Shown: in pieces, positions 6,841 to 16,407 of the stretch
Numbering within the stretch: position 1 is the first letter of the stretch
How the letters are laid out: each line of letters starts with the position of its first letter
NCBI GenBank assembly: GCA_045627045.1
Contig: JAZQMY010000033.1
Location: forward strand, 1 to 64,000
Direction: 5' to 3'
Origin: SIG351 sp045627045
GTDB taxonomy: Bacteria > Bacillota > Clostridia > HGM11327
Length of the DNA stretch: 64,000 bases
Notes under the pieces: generated by a model
Databases searched by the model: none
Seen by the model: the letters and a program-made list of their open reading frames with translations, nothing else
Told to the model about the DNA's origin: nothing
Translations under genes and position numbers: made by a program

Positions 6841-9024
6841 ATGTCAGAGAACAATGTTTTTTCGGGAATAGCTTTTATTAAGCCTGATATTGAAAATAAA
6901 AATACGGCACCTATGTTCAGAAGAAAGTTTTTTGCACCTGAAACGAAAAACGCAAAGCTATATTTCTGTCCGCTCGGAATAGGTTATTGCTATATCAACG
7001 GAAAATCTGTTTCTGCGGATGTTCTTTCTCCAGCGATAAGCGATTATAACAAAACACTCTGGTATAATGAATACGATGTGTCGGAGATTCTTGTTCCGGG
7101 GGAAAACGTTATCAACGTGTGGTGTGGCAACGGCTGGTATAACGAGAGCCTGAAAAGTGCGTGGAATTTCAACGAAGCCACATGGCGTGACGTACCGAAG
7201 TTCATACTGAAGCTTGAAGCCGACGGCAAAACGATTATTACAAGCTCTGACGGCGATTGGCGTTGTCTGACGGACGGTCCTGTGTATTTCAATGAGCTTC
7301 GCTCGGGAGAATATTTTGATGCGAGAAAGAGCGATCAGTCGTGGCTTTTGTCTGAATTTGACGACAGTATATGGGAAAAGGCAATAGAGGACAAAACGCC
7401 GATAAAGAGTGTTTTCAGAAAAACTCCGTGTCCCGGTATTCGTGAATTTGAGCATTATTCTGCAAAATATATTTTGCAGACAGGCGAGAACGGATTTGTA
7501 TATGATTTGGGACAGAATATTTCGGGTTATGTGAAGGTATCGGTCAAAAAAGGCAAACGAGATACTCTTGTAACGCTGAGATACAGTGAGCAGTTGAAAG
7601 AAAACGGCGAACGTGAGCTGAACAGGATGAACGAAATGTACCCTGAAAGCGAGTTCCAGACTGATAAGCTTATCCTTTCGGGAGAGCCGTTTGAGTGGTC
7701 TCCTTTATTCTGCTATCACGGCTTCAGGTATATTGAGGTTGAGGGAACGGAGAATGCGGACGATATAGCTATTGAGGGCATTTTTGTGCATCAGGCGGTG
7801 GAAAGAAAGACAACATTTACCTGCTCGGATGAATTTCTTAATAAGCTCTTTAATGCAGGCATTTATTCAACATGGTCGAATATGTTCAATATGATAACGG
7901 ATTGCCCGACAAGGGAAAAGCTCGGCTGGGCGAATGACGCTCAAAGCTCCTGTGAACAGATATTGACTGACTTTAAGGCTGAAAGTCTTCTTGAAAAATG
8001 GCTCACCGACGTTTTTGATGCTATGCGTGAGGATGGCTCACTTCCGGGAATTATCCCGACTGCAGGCTGGGGATACCAGTGGGGAAACGGCCCGGTATCG
8101 GATGGCTTGCTTTTTGAAATTCCATACAGAATATATCTTCATACCGGCCAAAAAGAGCTTCTTGAAAAGGCAATGCCTTATTTTGACAGATATTTTGACT
8201 ATCTGAAAACAAAAGCGGATCCTGACGGATATGTCCGCTTCGGGCTTGATGATTGGGCGGCACCGAGAAAATACGCCGAAAATGAAGAGCATGTTCCGGT
8301 GGAATTCATAAATGCTCTTCTGATAAGAAGATTCTATGAGATAGCCTCAATAGCGGCGCTTTCAAAAGAAAAATATATTTCGGAAGCGGAAAAACTGAAG
8401 AAAAAGATAATCGGGAATTTTGTGAAAGAGGACGGAACCTCTTCCGTAAACGCCCAGACAGCAGTAGCAATGCTGATATATTATGATATCTGCGAGGACA
8501 ATTCCGCTCTTGCAAAGCAGCTGAAGACGTTGATAGAGAAAAATAATTTTCATCATAATTGCGGTATGGTGGGAATGAGAAGGCTTTATTATGCGCTGAA
8601 TAAAATCGGCGCAGAGGAATATGCATACAGAATCATTACTGCATCGGGCTATCCGGGATATAGACAATGGTTTGATGAAGGCGCAACCACACTTTGGGAA
8701 TTCTGGGACACGGAGCTTCATGCAGATTCGAAGAACCATCAGATGTATTCCGATTTTATGTCGTGGATGATAAAGACAATAATAGGAATTTCCGCGGAGG
8801 ATGATGCTCCCGGCTTTACGACGGTTCATCTGAAGCCTTATTTCTTCAAAGATATTTCTTATGCAAAAGGTAGCTGCGACACGGTATCGGGAAGGATAGC
8901 GGTAGAGTGGAAGAGACTTGGTGAAAACATCTCGCTGATCGTGAACGTTCCCGACGGGATAAGAGTATATTACAACGGCTCAAAGCTTCATCCGGGGCAG
9001 AACAAGATAGCGATAAAAAATTAG
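6841..9024 (+). CDS. Alpha-L-rhamnosidase, glycoside hydrolase family 78
   Basis: Protein of about 727 residues, predicted cytoplasmic (no signal peptide), that would release terminal L-rhamnose. Domain order: an N-terminal beta-sandwich with YINGK and GENVINVWCGNGWYN; the concanavalin-like FVYDLGQNISGYVKV block with HGFRYIEVEG; then the (alpha/alpha)6 barrel. The barrel carries DCPTREKLGWANDAQ, EDGSLPGIIPTAGWG and GATTLWEFWD, the acid/base region of GH78. A C-terminal sandwich ends the protein. The start at 6841 is chosen because TGGAG (6830-6834) lies 6 bases upstream and the promoter overlaps any earlier start. It is transcribed alone, and the next terminator is at 9124. Confidence 0.9.
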   Translation: MSENNVFSGIAFIKPDIENKNTAPMFRRKFFAPETKNAKLYFCPLGIGYCYINGKSVSADVLSPAISDYNKTLWYNEYDVSEILVPGENVINVWCGNGWYNESLKSAWNFNEATWRDVPKFILKLEADGKTIITSSDGDWRCLTDGPVYFNELRSGEYFDARKSDQSWLLSEFDDSIWEKAIEDKTPIKSVFRKTPCPGIREFEHYSAKYILQTGENGFVYDLGQNISGYVKVSVKKGKRDTLVTLRYSEQLKENGERELNRMNEMYPESEFQTDKLILSGEPFEWSPLFCYHGFRYIEVEGTENADDIAIEGIFVHQAVERKTTFTCSDEFLNKLFNAGIYSTWSNMFNMITDCPTREKLGWANDAQSSCEQILTDFKAESLLEKWLTDVFDAMREDGSLPGIIPTAGWGYQWGNGPVSDGLLFEIPYRIYLHTGQKELLEKAMPYFDRYFDYLKTKADPDGYVRFGLDDWAAPRKYAENEEHVPVEFINALLIRRFYEIASIAALSKEKYISEAEKLKKKIIGNFVKEDGTSSVNAQTAVAMLIYYDICEDNSALAKQLKTLIEKNNFHHNCGMVGMRRLYYALNKIGAEEYAYRIITASGYPGYRQWFDEGATTLWEFWDTELHADSKNHQMYSDFMSWMIKTIIGISAEDDAPGFTTVHLKPYFFKDISYAKGSCDTVSGRIAVEWKRLGENISLIVNVPDGIRVYYNGSKLHPGQNKIAIKN

Positions 9025-9123
9025 ACTGATTACTATTGAGTTTTTCAGAGGAATACTTCAGCTACGGATAAGAAATGTGTTTCACTTGACGATCGGTGAA
9101 GTAAGTACAAACGTATTAAATGA

Positions 9124-9161
9124 AAACAGGTTGATGAATCAAAAATCAGCCTGTTTTTTTA
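9124..9161 (+). terminator. Terminator after GH78
   Basis: aaacaggttgat pairs with atcagcctgttt with one wobble, followed by seven T residues. Confidence 0.8.
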
Positions 9162-9186
9162 TTCGGAATGATTTTTCATATATATA

Positions 9187-9220
9187 AACCGCTCCGTGTA
9201 TATCCACGAAGCGGCTTTTT
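9187..9220. terminator. Terminator for the GntR/ABC operon (minus), possibly bidirectional
   Basis: ccgctccgtg (9189-9198) pairs with cacgaagcgg (9205-9214) around a 6-base loop. CTTTTT follows on the plus strand and a short T/A run on the minus strand, downstream of the minus-strand regulator gene. Confidence 0.7.
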
Positions 9221-9242
9221 GGGGGATTTTATGCAGTAAAGG

Positions 9243-9608
9243 TCATTTTACCGCATCCTTGACGGCGTTAAGTATTTCTTCCGGAGACACTCCGGCAGCT
9301 GCAAGATCCTTTGCAAGAGCGGTAAGCTCCGGCAGACGTGATTTTGCTTCGGCATACAGAATCTCCTTTGCATTCTTGGTTACAAACATTCCTTTGCCTG
9401 CCGATGGCTCTATCAGTCCCATTGACGTAAGCTCGTCATAGGCTTTCTGTATCGTGTTCGGATTTATTCCTGTTTCTGAAGTCAGACCTCTGACTGAGGG
9501 GAGCTTGTCTCCGGGAACAAGTATGTCCGAACGTATCATTTCTTTTACACGTTCAGCTATCTGCTGAAAGATAGGCATGCGACTGTGGGTATCGATCATA
9601 CTGAACAT
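9243..9608 (-). CDS. GntR-family regulator, YtrA subfamily
   Basis: Small regulator of 121 residues: an N-terminal winged helix (about 11-75; PSVRGLTSETGINPNTIQKAYDEL and the GKGMFV wing), then a short helical dimerisation tail typical of YtrA rather than a ligand-binding FCD/UTRA domain. A GGAGGT lies 9 bases before ATG 9608. It is the last gene of a minus-strand unit with one ATPase and two permeases. In Bacillus-type ytr loci the regulator comes first. The probable operator is the inverted repeat at 16251-16277 in front of the ATPase gene. Confidence 0.88.
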   Translation of the reverse strand: MFSMIDTHSRMPIFQQIAERVKEMIRSDILVPGDKLPSVRGLTSETGINPNTIQKAYDELTSMGLIEPSAGKGMFVTKNAKEILYAEAKSRLPELTALAKDLAAAGVSPEEILNAVKDAVK

Positions 9609-9624
9609 AATCTGTTTACCTCCA

Positions 9625-12372
9625 TTAATAGTTCAGACCTTTGCTGCTCGAGGGGAAAAGGTCGTGTAGTGGTCCATAGCAGATCAGCTCAACTTTGTAT
9701 GTGCGGCCTGGGCCTGTGCCGTCGTCCCTGTTGACAGTAACCGAAAATGTTAAGTACTGATCTTTAGTGTCAGTACAAGGATTGTTCAGAAACCAGTCGG
9801 AAAAAGCTGATATTTCTTCAGGCAGTGTCGTTTGGAAAATATAAGAACCTGCCCCGACGATGATCGAACTGATATTATCGGGATGCTCAAAAACACTATT
9901 ATAGATCATGTGCTGGAATAAGTCTATATAATCTGCTTTCGGAGCAAAAAGAAGGATCTCCTTGTTGGATGCGATACCGTTCAATTTCATAACTACAGAG
10001 GAACTGATTTCACGGGGAGTATTTGATTTTCCTGATGCTATATCAGGATAGATTAAATAATACTGTCTTGTGAGATCAAGATATTTCTCAAAGAACTTTA
10101 CCGCATCGTTGAACTGATAATCATATTTTTTACTTAAACTGCATAATACTTCATCTCTTCCGTAGCGGGTCACGGAAAGATATGTGTTGAAATGGTCACT
10201 GATTTCTTTTTCAATGAGAGAAGGAAGCTTTCCGCAGTAAAGATCCACTATCTCAGTCATCAGCTTTTTTTCATCATCGATGAAGAAGACTGCTTTTTTT
10301 GTTCCGTTGGAAGCAGTCAGCACATCTGAGCCGTTTTTGCTGTACTCCTTGATTTTATGACTTATTATTTCAGCTATATCCTCGGGTATGAAGTTATTGA
10401 AATCAGTATCGTATTTGCTCATTTCAAAGAATGTGTAAGTCATAGGCGATTTGTTTTTCATTTTTTCGTATTCATTGAACTCGACTTCCATAAGAATATC
10501 AAACAATTCACTGTTATTGTCAATTTTCACTGTCTGAGTTCTGTATCTGCCATTGTAATAGAATACTGTACGAACGTACGTTCCGGCACCGTCATTATCA
10601 ACATAGCGATCCGAGTATTTGAGATCTTCTCTTTCTTTTGCATCAAGCGTACTGTTCTGTCTTGCTATTTCTCCCTTAAGAATATCGTTTATTTCAGGGA
10701 CGACTCTGATATCGCCTGAGCTGATGTTACCGTCATACGAAAGATTGAGACGATAGCATAAAGGCGTTCTGACTACACTCTTTTCGGTATCGTCGTATTC
10801 TTCAAGTATGGATCTTCCGAATTTGTCTTTGTAATAAATGTTGAAGCGATTGAAAATATATGTTACGTTATATTTTTTACCGTCCTTCAATGAGACAACG
10901 GCGGTCTTGTTTATTGAATAGTAGGTCCACTGAGGAAATAAACGCTCGTAATCTTTTGAAAGTATATCATTGTAATCGTCATTATTGAGCAGAAATTCTC
11001 TGAACAGCTTTATTACTTCCGGATCGGTAACGGTTATCGTTCTGCTGTCGGCATTGCTTCCGAAATGGAAAATATCTTTATGGAGGAAGTAACTGAAAAT
11101 ATCCGTACGCTCGGTGTTTTGGGATGAGTTTCTGCCGGAAAAATACCATGCAATACTGTATGGCAGAGTGTACAAGTTTTCTTTTATTGACCGGTTGTAG
11201 CGCATCATATAGTTTTGCAGGTAAGGCGTGAAGTCAATGACCTGGGGATAGTATTCTTCCGTCATATCCGTGTAAGGAATGTTCAGGGTAATGCTTTCGA
11301 CTTCATCATAGTTCATGTCTATTATCGGATCGGAATATTGGGACTGTGCATCAAGATGGGGAATGACAGCTATCACTGCGAGTGCAACGGCTACTCCTGC
11401 TGCTGCGAGAAAAGCTGCGAATGCACGGATATATTTTACCCACCCTCTTTTTCCGTAAAGAAAGAGGGAAACAATATAAATGACAATGATTGTTACCAAA
11501 ACGGCGCTTGAAACGCGTCTTATTGAAATAAACATCATCATAAAGATACTGAATGTCAGAAAAACGACTATATCCGTGATTATCGGCTTTGAAAAAGGCT
11601 TTCCCGAATCGGCAAAATTCTTTCTTTTCATTACCAGTGCGCCAAAAACGAAGTTCAGGACGGACAGAGCGACATTCAGTAACGCTATGACGGCGACCTC
11701 ACCGGGAATGAACGGATATGCTGACATAGCGTACAGCATGAGCGGCTGAACGTATGGCGTTTGATAATATGCTGAAAACGCTCCGCAAAAGAAATTACAG
11801 TTAATGAAGGCATAGAGCGAAGGAACAAAGACTGCTATCGTTAAGGCAAGAACGATATATGCAAGGATATTGCCCGAAGCGGCTGATGCGATCCCTACGA
11901 GGCTGAAAAAGAGTGAGCTTCCGGCAAAGACGAGTATGAAGCACCGAAGCATTTCCAAACAGGAAAATATCCCTCCGCTGAACCCTGAAAAAAGCATTGA
12001 CAAGGCACTTATGAGCGAGAAAATTGCGATAAAGGCCTCACCGGCGAGAGCAGAGCTTAAGTGTAAGGCACTGCGTTTTATGGGCAGACTGCCTATGAAA
12101 TCTGTTGAAACTCTTTTGAATAAAGCTCCGTTTGTTTTTTGCCAGTAAAACAAAGACCAGAGAGCTATTAAAATGAATGACATAAAAACGTATCTGTCAC
12201 AGTAAACGAGTGTCTTGTCGGTTGCGACGCCTTGGAAGAAAACACCGACGGGAAGATACAGTAATGACAGGGACAATATCAGCAGTCCGGCAAATATAAT
12301 GGAAATTACAAGCGCTTTTCTGAAACATAATTTCAGGTACGCTTTATTTATTATAGAATTATCGGATAACAT
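9625..12372 (-). CDS. Large ABC-2-type permease-like membrane protein with extracytoplasmic domain (copy 2)
   Basis: Protein of about 915 residues. The N-terminal third holds about eight to ten hydrophobic segments (first near 17-45, last near 325-350) with a cytoplasmic GSLPIKRSALHLSSA loop, like the permeases encoded next to YtrA regulators. After residue 350 it is a long soluble region of some 560 residues, probably outside the membrane. The start at ATG 12372 (not TTG 12378) is set by GGAGGT 8 bases upstream. It is a clear paralogue of the preceding gene: both begin MLS(D/G)NSI and share the LPIKRxALxL loop. It probably forms a complex with the upstream ATPase; the substrate is unknown. 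A 17-bp gap separates it from the GntR gene. Confidence 0.7.
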   Translation of the reverse strand: MLSDNSIINKAYLKLCFRKALVISIIFAGLLILSLSLLYLPVGVFFQGVATDKTLVYCDRYVFMSFILIALWSLFYWQKTNGALFKRVSTDFIGSLPIKRSALHLSSALAGEAFIAIFSLISALSMLFSGFSGGIFSCLEMLRCFILVFAGSSLFFSLVGIASAASGNILAYIVLALTIAVFVPSLYAFINCNFFCGAFSAYYQTPYVQPLMLYAMSAYPFIPGEVAVIALLNVALSVLNFVFGALVMKRKNFADSGKPFSKPIITDIVVFLTFSIFMMMFISIRRVSSAVLVTIIVIYIVSLFLYGKRGWVKYIRAFAAFLAAAGVAVALAVIAVIPHLDAQSQYSDPIIDMNYDEVESITLNIPYTDMTEEYYPQVIDFTPYLQNYMMRYNRSIKENLYTLPYSIAWYFSGRNSSQNTERTDIFSYFLHKDIFHFGSNADSRTITVTDPEVIKLFREFLLNNDDYNDILSKDYERLFPQWTYYSINKTAVVSLKDGKKYNVTYIFNRFNIYYKDKFGRSILEEYDDTEKSVVRTPLCYRLNLSYDGNISSGDIRVVPEINDILKGEIARQNSTLDAKEREDLKYSDRYVDNDGAGTYVRTVFYYNGRYRTQTVKIDNNSELFDILMEVEFNEYEKMKNKSPMTYTFFEMSKYDTDFNNFIPEDIAEIISHKIKEYSKNGSDVLTASNGTKKAVFFIDDEKKLMTEIVDLYCGKLPSLIEKEISDHFNTYLSVTRYGRDEVLCSLSKKYDYQFNDAVKFFEKYLDLTRQYYLIYPDIASGKSNTPREISSSVVMKLNGIASNKEILLFAPKADYIDLFQHMIYNSVFEHPDNISSIIVGAGSYIFQTTLPEEISAFSDWFLNNPCTDTKDQYLTFSVTVNRDDGTGPGRTYKVELICYGPLHDLFPSSSKGLNY

Positions 12373-12478
12373 ATCCAAAAACCTCCGTTTTCAGTATTTG
12401 ACCTCAACAATAGTGAGGAGATGAATGGTGAAAAATCATTGCTCCGGAAGGAACGTTTCGGCAGACAGGACTGTATCA

Positions 12479-15352
12479 TTAGTCGTCCAAATGGTAGTAT
12501 TCGTGTTTGCGGACACAGTCACTGAAATATTGCGTCACATAACAGATATAGTCGTATCCGATTCCGGAATCGTTTGTCATTGTTACTCTGCAAAAATATT
12601 TCGGATCAGAAGGTCTGGTGATCGGCGGTTCTTCAATGAAAGAATACAGTTTTCTGAGGGCCGGTGCGGTCACGTCAGAATATCCACGCGAATCAGTGAT
12701 AAGACTGCTCATGATTAAAAAAGCTTTTATTGTTTCGGAAGATGGAAAATATTTTTTCAGCAGTGTTTTTTGTATGCTGTTCATATAATCCATTTCGCCG
12801 AGGAACAGAATATATTCAGGATCATCGTCGTCGGAATAGACCTTCAGAACAAGTGCTCTGCTGTATTTTTCATTGAAAAAATACTCTCCTGATAACACTT
12901 TATCGGCATTACTGAAATATTCTTTTGAAAAAGCTGCTTTGTCTGCAAAAACTTTTATTATTTCGGAGAAAAGCCCGGCATCATCTGCCTTTGTGCAGGT
13001 GAATAACGGATCTTCTTTGTATGGCGATTTTTTGCCTGAAAATACGGATACCTCAGCTGCATTATCATACTGATATATTGAAAGACGGGCTGATGAGAAA
13101 ATGATCTCATCGGCTGACGTTTGCGTTGTTTTATTTCTCTTCTTCATTATTGAAGGAAAAACATCTTTTCCGAGATCGATATTGAAAACAGCCTTGTTTC
13201 CGTTTCCCAAAACGGATACGATGCAGTTTTCGGAATAACGGCCGTCCGATACAACGTCTTCAATGGAATTGATTATATCTTCACGGAAAATGTAAATAAG
13301 TTCTTCGGAGATGTCGTATTTTGAACTTGCACCGGAGTTACATGAATCCGAATAAGCGATGCAATAATCTCCGTTTGAGGAGTTAATTATTGCATGAAGC
13401 TTTTTGAGTTCTCCCGAAACGAACATCTTATAGAAGCTGCTGTCGCTTGGTACCTTTACTGCCTCGGAAAAATATCTTCCGTTTTTGTATGTATAAGAAA
13501 TGACGTATGTTCCCTGCTCCGATCCGAGGCTATCTCTGAGGGAAGATCTTTCATCTACGGAAAGCTCCGAACGCTGTTTTTCTGCCATTGCCTTGAGTTC
13601 CTTCAGCATTTCTTTGTCAGTATAGCGTACTGTTTCATGATAAGAAGACAAGTCACAGGCTATTGGAGAAGAGACACTGACTTTTTCATCGGCTAGATAT
13701 TTTTCTTCAAGTGATACACCGAACTTTTCTTTATACATATTGTCAAATTTTCCGTACGGAATTTTTATTTTGGCTTTGTTGCCGTCGGATAATGTAACAT
13801 CTGCAACGAAAGCGGTATAATAGTACAGTGTCGAGTCGGGCCTATCTAATACGATGAAGGAGCTGAATGGAATACCGTATGTATAATCGTTGCTTATATA
13901 ATAAGGAGGAGAAACTGCATCCTGAAGCAAAGCCCTGAGAATACATACCTCATCGCTGTCCGTGATGGTAACTTTTTTTTCGGTGATGTAACCGAAATCA
14001 AACAGCTTTTTGCCGGAAATAAAGCTGAATATATCTGTTCTTGTGTTTGCATCTGACTCTATTCCGTAAAAAGCGGCGGCAACAGACGAAATGACTGATT
14101 CGGTAGAGTTGAAGATCGGATCATCGGGATATGAAACTGAAATTTCATTTCCGTAATCGTCAATAAAGATATGTTTTTCATCAGATCCAAGGTATCCGTC
14201 ATATATCGGTCTGATATTCAGATAACTGAAATTGTTTTTATTAACCGGAAGCAGGACGGTGTCCACAGACGGAATTTCCAGAGTGATTTCCGCTATATTG
14301 TCATAATTCATTCCTTTTATTCTGTTTTGGCAAATATCAGGACGAAGATATACGTCGAAGCTGTATAGCGAAAGAGTTACCGCTGTGGCGCAAACCAAAG
14401 TAAGAAAGGTATAGAGAAATCTTTTCTTTATCAGGCACGAGAAAAGATAAAAAGCGATGAGCAGAAGAAAGACTGTCACGATTATCGCGGAAATGAGAGT
14501 TCCGTGCTCTCTGATGCAGAAGAGGAGAGATCCGAGATAAAAGCCGATAAGGAGCAAGGGAATGATATTATTCCTGAAAGAACTTCCTGCTTTTTCAAAC
14601 TCTCTTTTTTTCATTACGAGAACGCCGGCAAAGATCAGTCCTGCGGCAATGGTAAGGTTGATCAGGCTGATAATGATGACATCCTTTGCCATAAAAGGAT
14701 ATGTGCTCATGGCATATATCGAGAGCGGCTGAATTTTTTCAGCGAAGAAGCCCGTGGTAACCGTCATCGGAATGATATATTCGTTGATCAAAGAGTACAA
14801 GGACGGGATAAGACCTACTGTGAACAGGGAGAACACAATATATCCTAATAGATTTCCCGCAAAAGCGGCTGAAAAACTCGTGAATCCGAAGAAAAGGAGA
14901 CTGCCTGCAAAAAGCAATATGAAGTATCTGAATACTTCACCAGCCGCAAGTATGCAGGAATCAAACCTCAGGAAAACGAGCGCAAGCATCCCAGTCAGTG
15001 ATATGCAGAAAATGCTCAAAACTCCTGCAAAAGCCGGAGTGAGCTGCAATGCGGCACGCTTTATCGGCAGACTTCCTGCAAAATCGGAAGTTGTTTTTCT
15101 GAAAAGAATATTTCCCGTGATTCCGCTGAAAATGAGGGAATACAAAGAAAGGATAATGATGCTGAAAAAAACGTAGATGTCTGACTCATCAAAACCGTAA
15201 TGCCTTATCGGATCACTATAGACAGATATCCAATCCATTGAAAGAAGCACTACCGTCACTGCCACGAGTAATGCGGTGATGACTGTCAGCAATCCGGTCT
15301 TTTTCAGGATGTATTTCAGGTATGACCTGCTTATTGAATTACCTGACAACAT
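12479..15352 (-). CDS. Large ABC-2-type permease-like membrane protein with extracytoplasmic domain (copy 1)
   Basis: Protein of about 957 residues with the same architecture as its neighbour: hydrophobic segments in residues 1-350, a cytoplasmic GSLPIKRAALQLTPA loop near residue 95, then some 600 soluble residues rich in Tyr, Ser and Asp. A GTG at 15358 is only 2 bases from GGAGGT, so ATG 15352 with 8-base spacing is preferred. The start overlaps the end of the ATPase gene by 14 bp, implying translational coupling and a shared complex. The soluble part was not recognised as a known domain. A role in export or sensing of envelope-active compounds is inferred only from the YtrA-type regulator. 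Confidence 0.7.
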   Translation of the reverse strand: MLSGNSISRSYLKYILKKTGLLTVITALLVAVTVVLLSMDWISVYSDPIRHYGFDESDIYVFFSIIILSLYSLIFSGITGNILFRKTTSDFAGSLPIKRAALQLTPAFAGVLSIFCISLTGMLALVFLRFDSCILAAGEVFRYFILLFAGSLLFFGFTSFSAAFAGNLLGYIVFSLFTVGLIPSLYSLINEYIIPMTVTTGFFAEKIQPLSIYAMSTYPFMAKDVIIISLINLTIAAGLIFAGVLVMKKREFEKAGSSFRNNIIPLLLIGFYLGSLLFCIREHGTLISAIIVTVFLLLIAFYLFSCLIKKRFLYTFLTLVCATAVTLSLYSFDVYLRPDICQNRIKGMNYDNIAEITLEIPSVDTVLLPVNKNNFSYLNIRPIYDGYLGSDEKHIFIDDYGNEISVSYPDDPIFNSTESVISSVAAAFYGIESDANTRTDIFSFISGKKLFDFGYITEKKVTITDSDEVCILRALLQDAVSPPYYISNDYTYGIPFSSFIVLDRPDSTLYYYTAFVADVTLSDGNKAKIKIPYGKFDNMYKEKFGVSLEEKYLADEKVSVSSPIACDLSSYHETVRYTDKEMLKELKAMAEKQRSELSVDERSSLRDSLGSEQGTYVISYTYKNGRYFSEAVKVPSDSSFYKMFVSGELKKLHAIINSSNGDYCIAYSDSCNSGASSKYDISEELIYIFREDIINSIEDVVSDGRYSENCIVSVLGNGNKAVFNIDLGKDVFPSIMKKRNKTTQTSADEIIFSSARLSIYQYDNAAEVSVFSGKKSPYKEDPLFTCTKADDAGLFSEIIKVFADKAAFSKEYFSNADKVLSGEYFFNEKYSRALVLKVYSDDDDPEYILFLGEMDYMNSIQKTLLKKYFPSSETIKAFLIMSSLITDSRGYSDVTAPALRKLYSFIEEPPITRPSDPKYFCRVTMTNDSGIGYDYICYVTQYFSDCVRKHEYYHLDD

Positions 15353-16226
15353 ATCCACGGACCTCCATCTGGCTTATAAAGACTTCCTCAAGTGTCAGAG
15401 GAAGAATATCAAGCAGCTTTGGCTCATAGGGGGAAAACCTTGACTGCACTGTGTCTGTGTCGGCAAAAATGAAAAGCGTTGTTACTATGCCCGACTTGCT
15501 TCTGCCGAGAATCTCAAGTCCTTCAAGTGCAGAGGAAATATCTTCTTCGGGAAGTACCAGCTGTATCTTGCAGAAGGACGATTTTGCTGTTTCAATGTCG
15601 CTTTCGAAAACTATCTTTCCGTCAAAAAGCATTCCCATACAGTCGCACATATCGTCAAGCTCACGGATACTGTGAGAGGTGAGTATTACGCTTCTGTCTG
15701 TTTCTGCAACGTATTCGCAGATAAGGTGTCTGAAATGAGAACGCACGATAGGATCGAGCCCGTCAAATGTTTCGTCAAAGAGAAGATACCTGCAGTTTGA
15801 TGAGAGAGCGATAAGGAGCGACACCTGACGCTTAACGCCTTTTGAGAGCGATGAGATCATAGAATCGGGGGAGATATTCAGAGCCTCAAGGCCGTTTTCA
15901 AAGTACTTCATATCAAATGAAGAGTAGAATTGAGCAAAAAGCTTTGCGGAGGAAAGCACTGTTGCGTTCCTTTCAAAAAAGACATCGTCAGGAACGAAGA
16001 AAATATCCTTCTTGACATCATAATTGTCAAAAAGCTCTTTTCCGTCATACTGAACAGATCCTTTTTCACTTTTCAGTATTCCCGAAAGGATCCTGAGAAG
16101 AGTTGTTTTGCCTGCGCTGTTCGTTCCGACAAGACCGTATACCGATCCGTCCTTTACGGAAAGGGACAGGCCGGTGAGTACTTGCTTTTTACCGAATGAC
16201 TTGGTGAGTGTTTCTGCGATGATCAT
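15339..16226 (-). CDS. ABC transporter ATP-binding protein (YtrB-like)
   Basis: Cytoplasmic ATPase subunit of 295 residues. Walker A is GTNSAGKTT at 34-42, the signature is LSKGV near 127-131 and Walker B is YLLFDE at 147-152 with catalytic Glu152. The switch His is in LTSHSI. The degenerate signature (LSKGV for LSGGQ) is common in the exporter-type ATPases paired with ABC-2 permeases. AGGAGCT precedes ATG 16226. It is the first gene of the unit, just behind a consensus promoter and a perfect inverted repeat, and its 3' end overlaps the first permease gene. Confidence 0.88.
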   Translation of the reverse strand: MIIAETLTKSFGKKQVLTGLSLSVKDGSVYGLVGTNSAGKTTLLRILSGILKSEKGSVQYDGKELFDNYDVKKDIFFVPDDVFFERNATVLSSAKLFAQFYSSFDMKYFENGLEALNISPDSMISSLSKGVKRQVSLLIALSSNCRYLLFDETFDGLDPIVRSHFRHLICEYVAETDRSVILTSHSIRELDDMCDCMGMLFDGKIVFESDIETAKSSFCKIQLVLPEEDISSALEGLEILGRSKSGIVTTLFIFADTDTVQSRFSPYEPKLLDILPLTLEEVFISQMEVRGYVVR

Positions 16227-16250
16227 ATATTACAGCTCCTTTTAAGTAAT

Positions 16251-16277
16251 AAGTGTACTATTACACGTAGTACACTT
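16251..16277. promoter_or_regulatory. Probable YtrA/GntR operator: 10-bp inverted repeat
   Basis: aagtgtacta (16251-16260) and tagtacactt (16268-16277) are exact reverse complements around a 7-bp spacer. The repeat begins next to the minus-strand -10 box and covers the expected transcription start, where a bound repressor would block the polymerase. The GTGTACTA/TAGTACAC arms resemble YtrA-type operators. Binding by the GntR protein at 9243 is inferred. Confidence 0.8.
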
Positions 16278-16279
16278 GT

Positions 16280-16308
16280 ATTATAGCACGACATTGAGGA
16301 TATGTCAA
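16280..16308 (-). promoter_or_regulatory. Promoter of the ABC/GntR operon
   Basis: On the minus strand TTGACA (16308-16303), 17 bp, TATAAT (16285-16280). Confidence 0.88.
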
Positions 16309-16344
16309 CAGTTTTTAAAAAATTTTTTTCGGAAAATGCTTTTA

Positions 16345-16373
16345 TTGACAATACCTTTTCTGTGTGATATAAT
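16345..16373 (+). promoter_or_regulatory. Promoter of the glycyl-radical enzyme operon
   Basis: TTGACA (16345-16350), 17 bp, TATAAT (16368-16373). The position excludes translation starts before 16380. Confidence 0.85.
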
Positions 16374-16407
16374 CTTTACATATCAGGAAATACGAGGTAT
16401 TATTTTT

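Noticed and set aside
16276..16407. N-terminal hydrophobic extension of the glycyl-radical enzyme
   Set aside because: It overlaps two divergent promoters and is not translated from the mapped promoter position.
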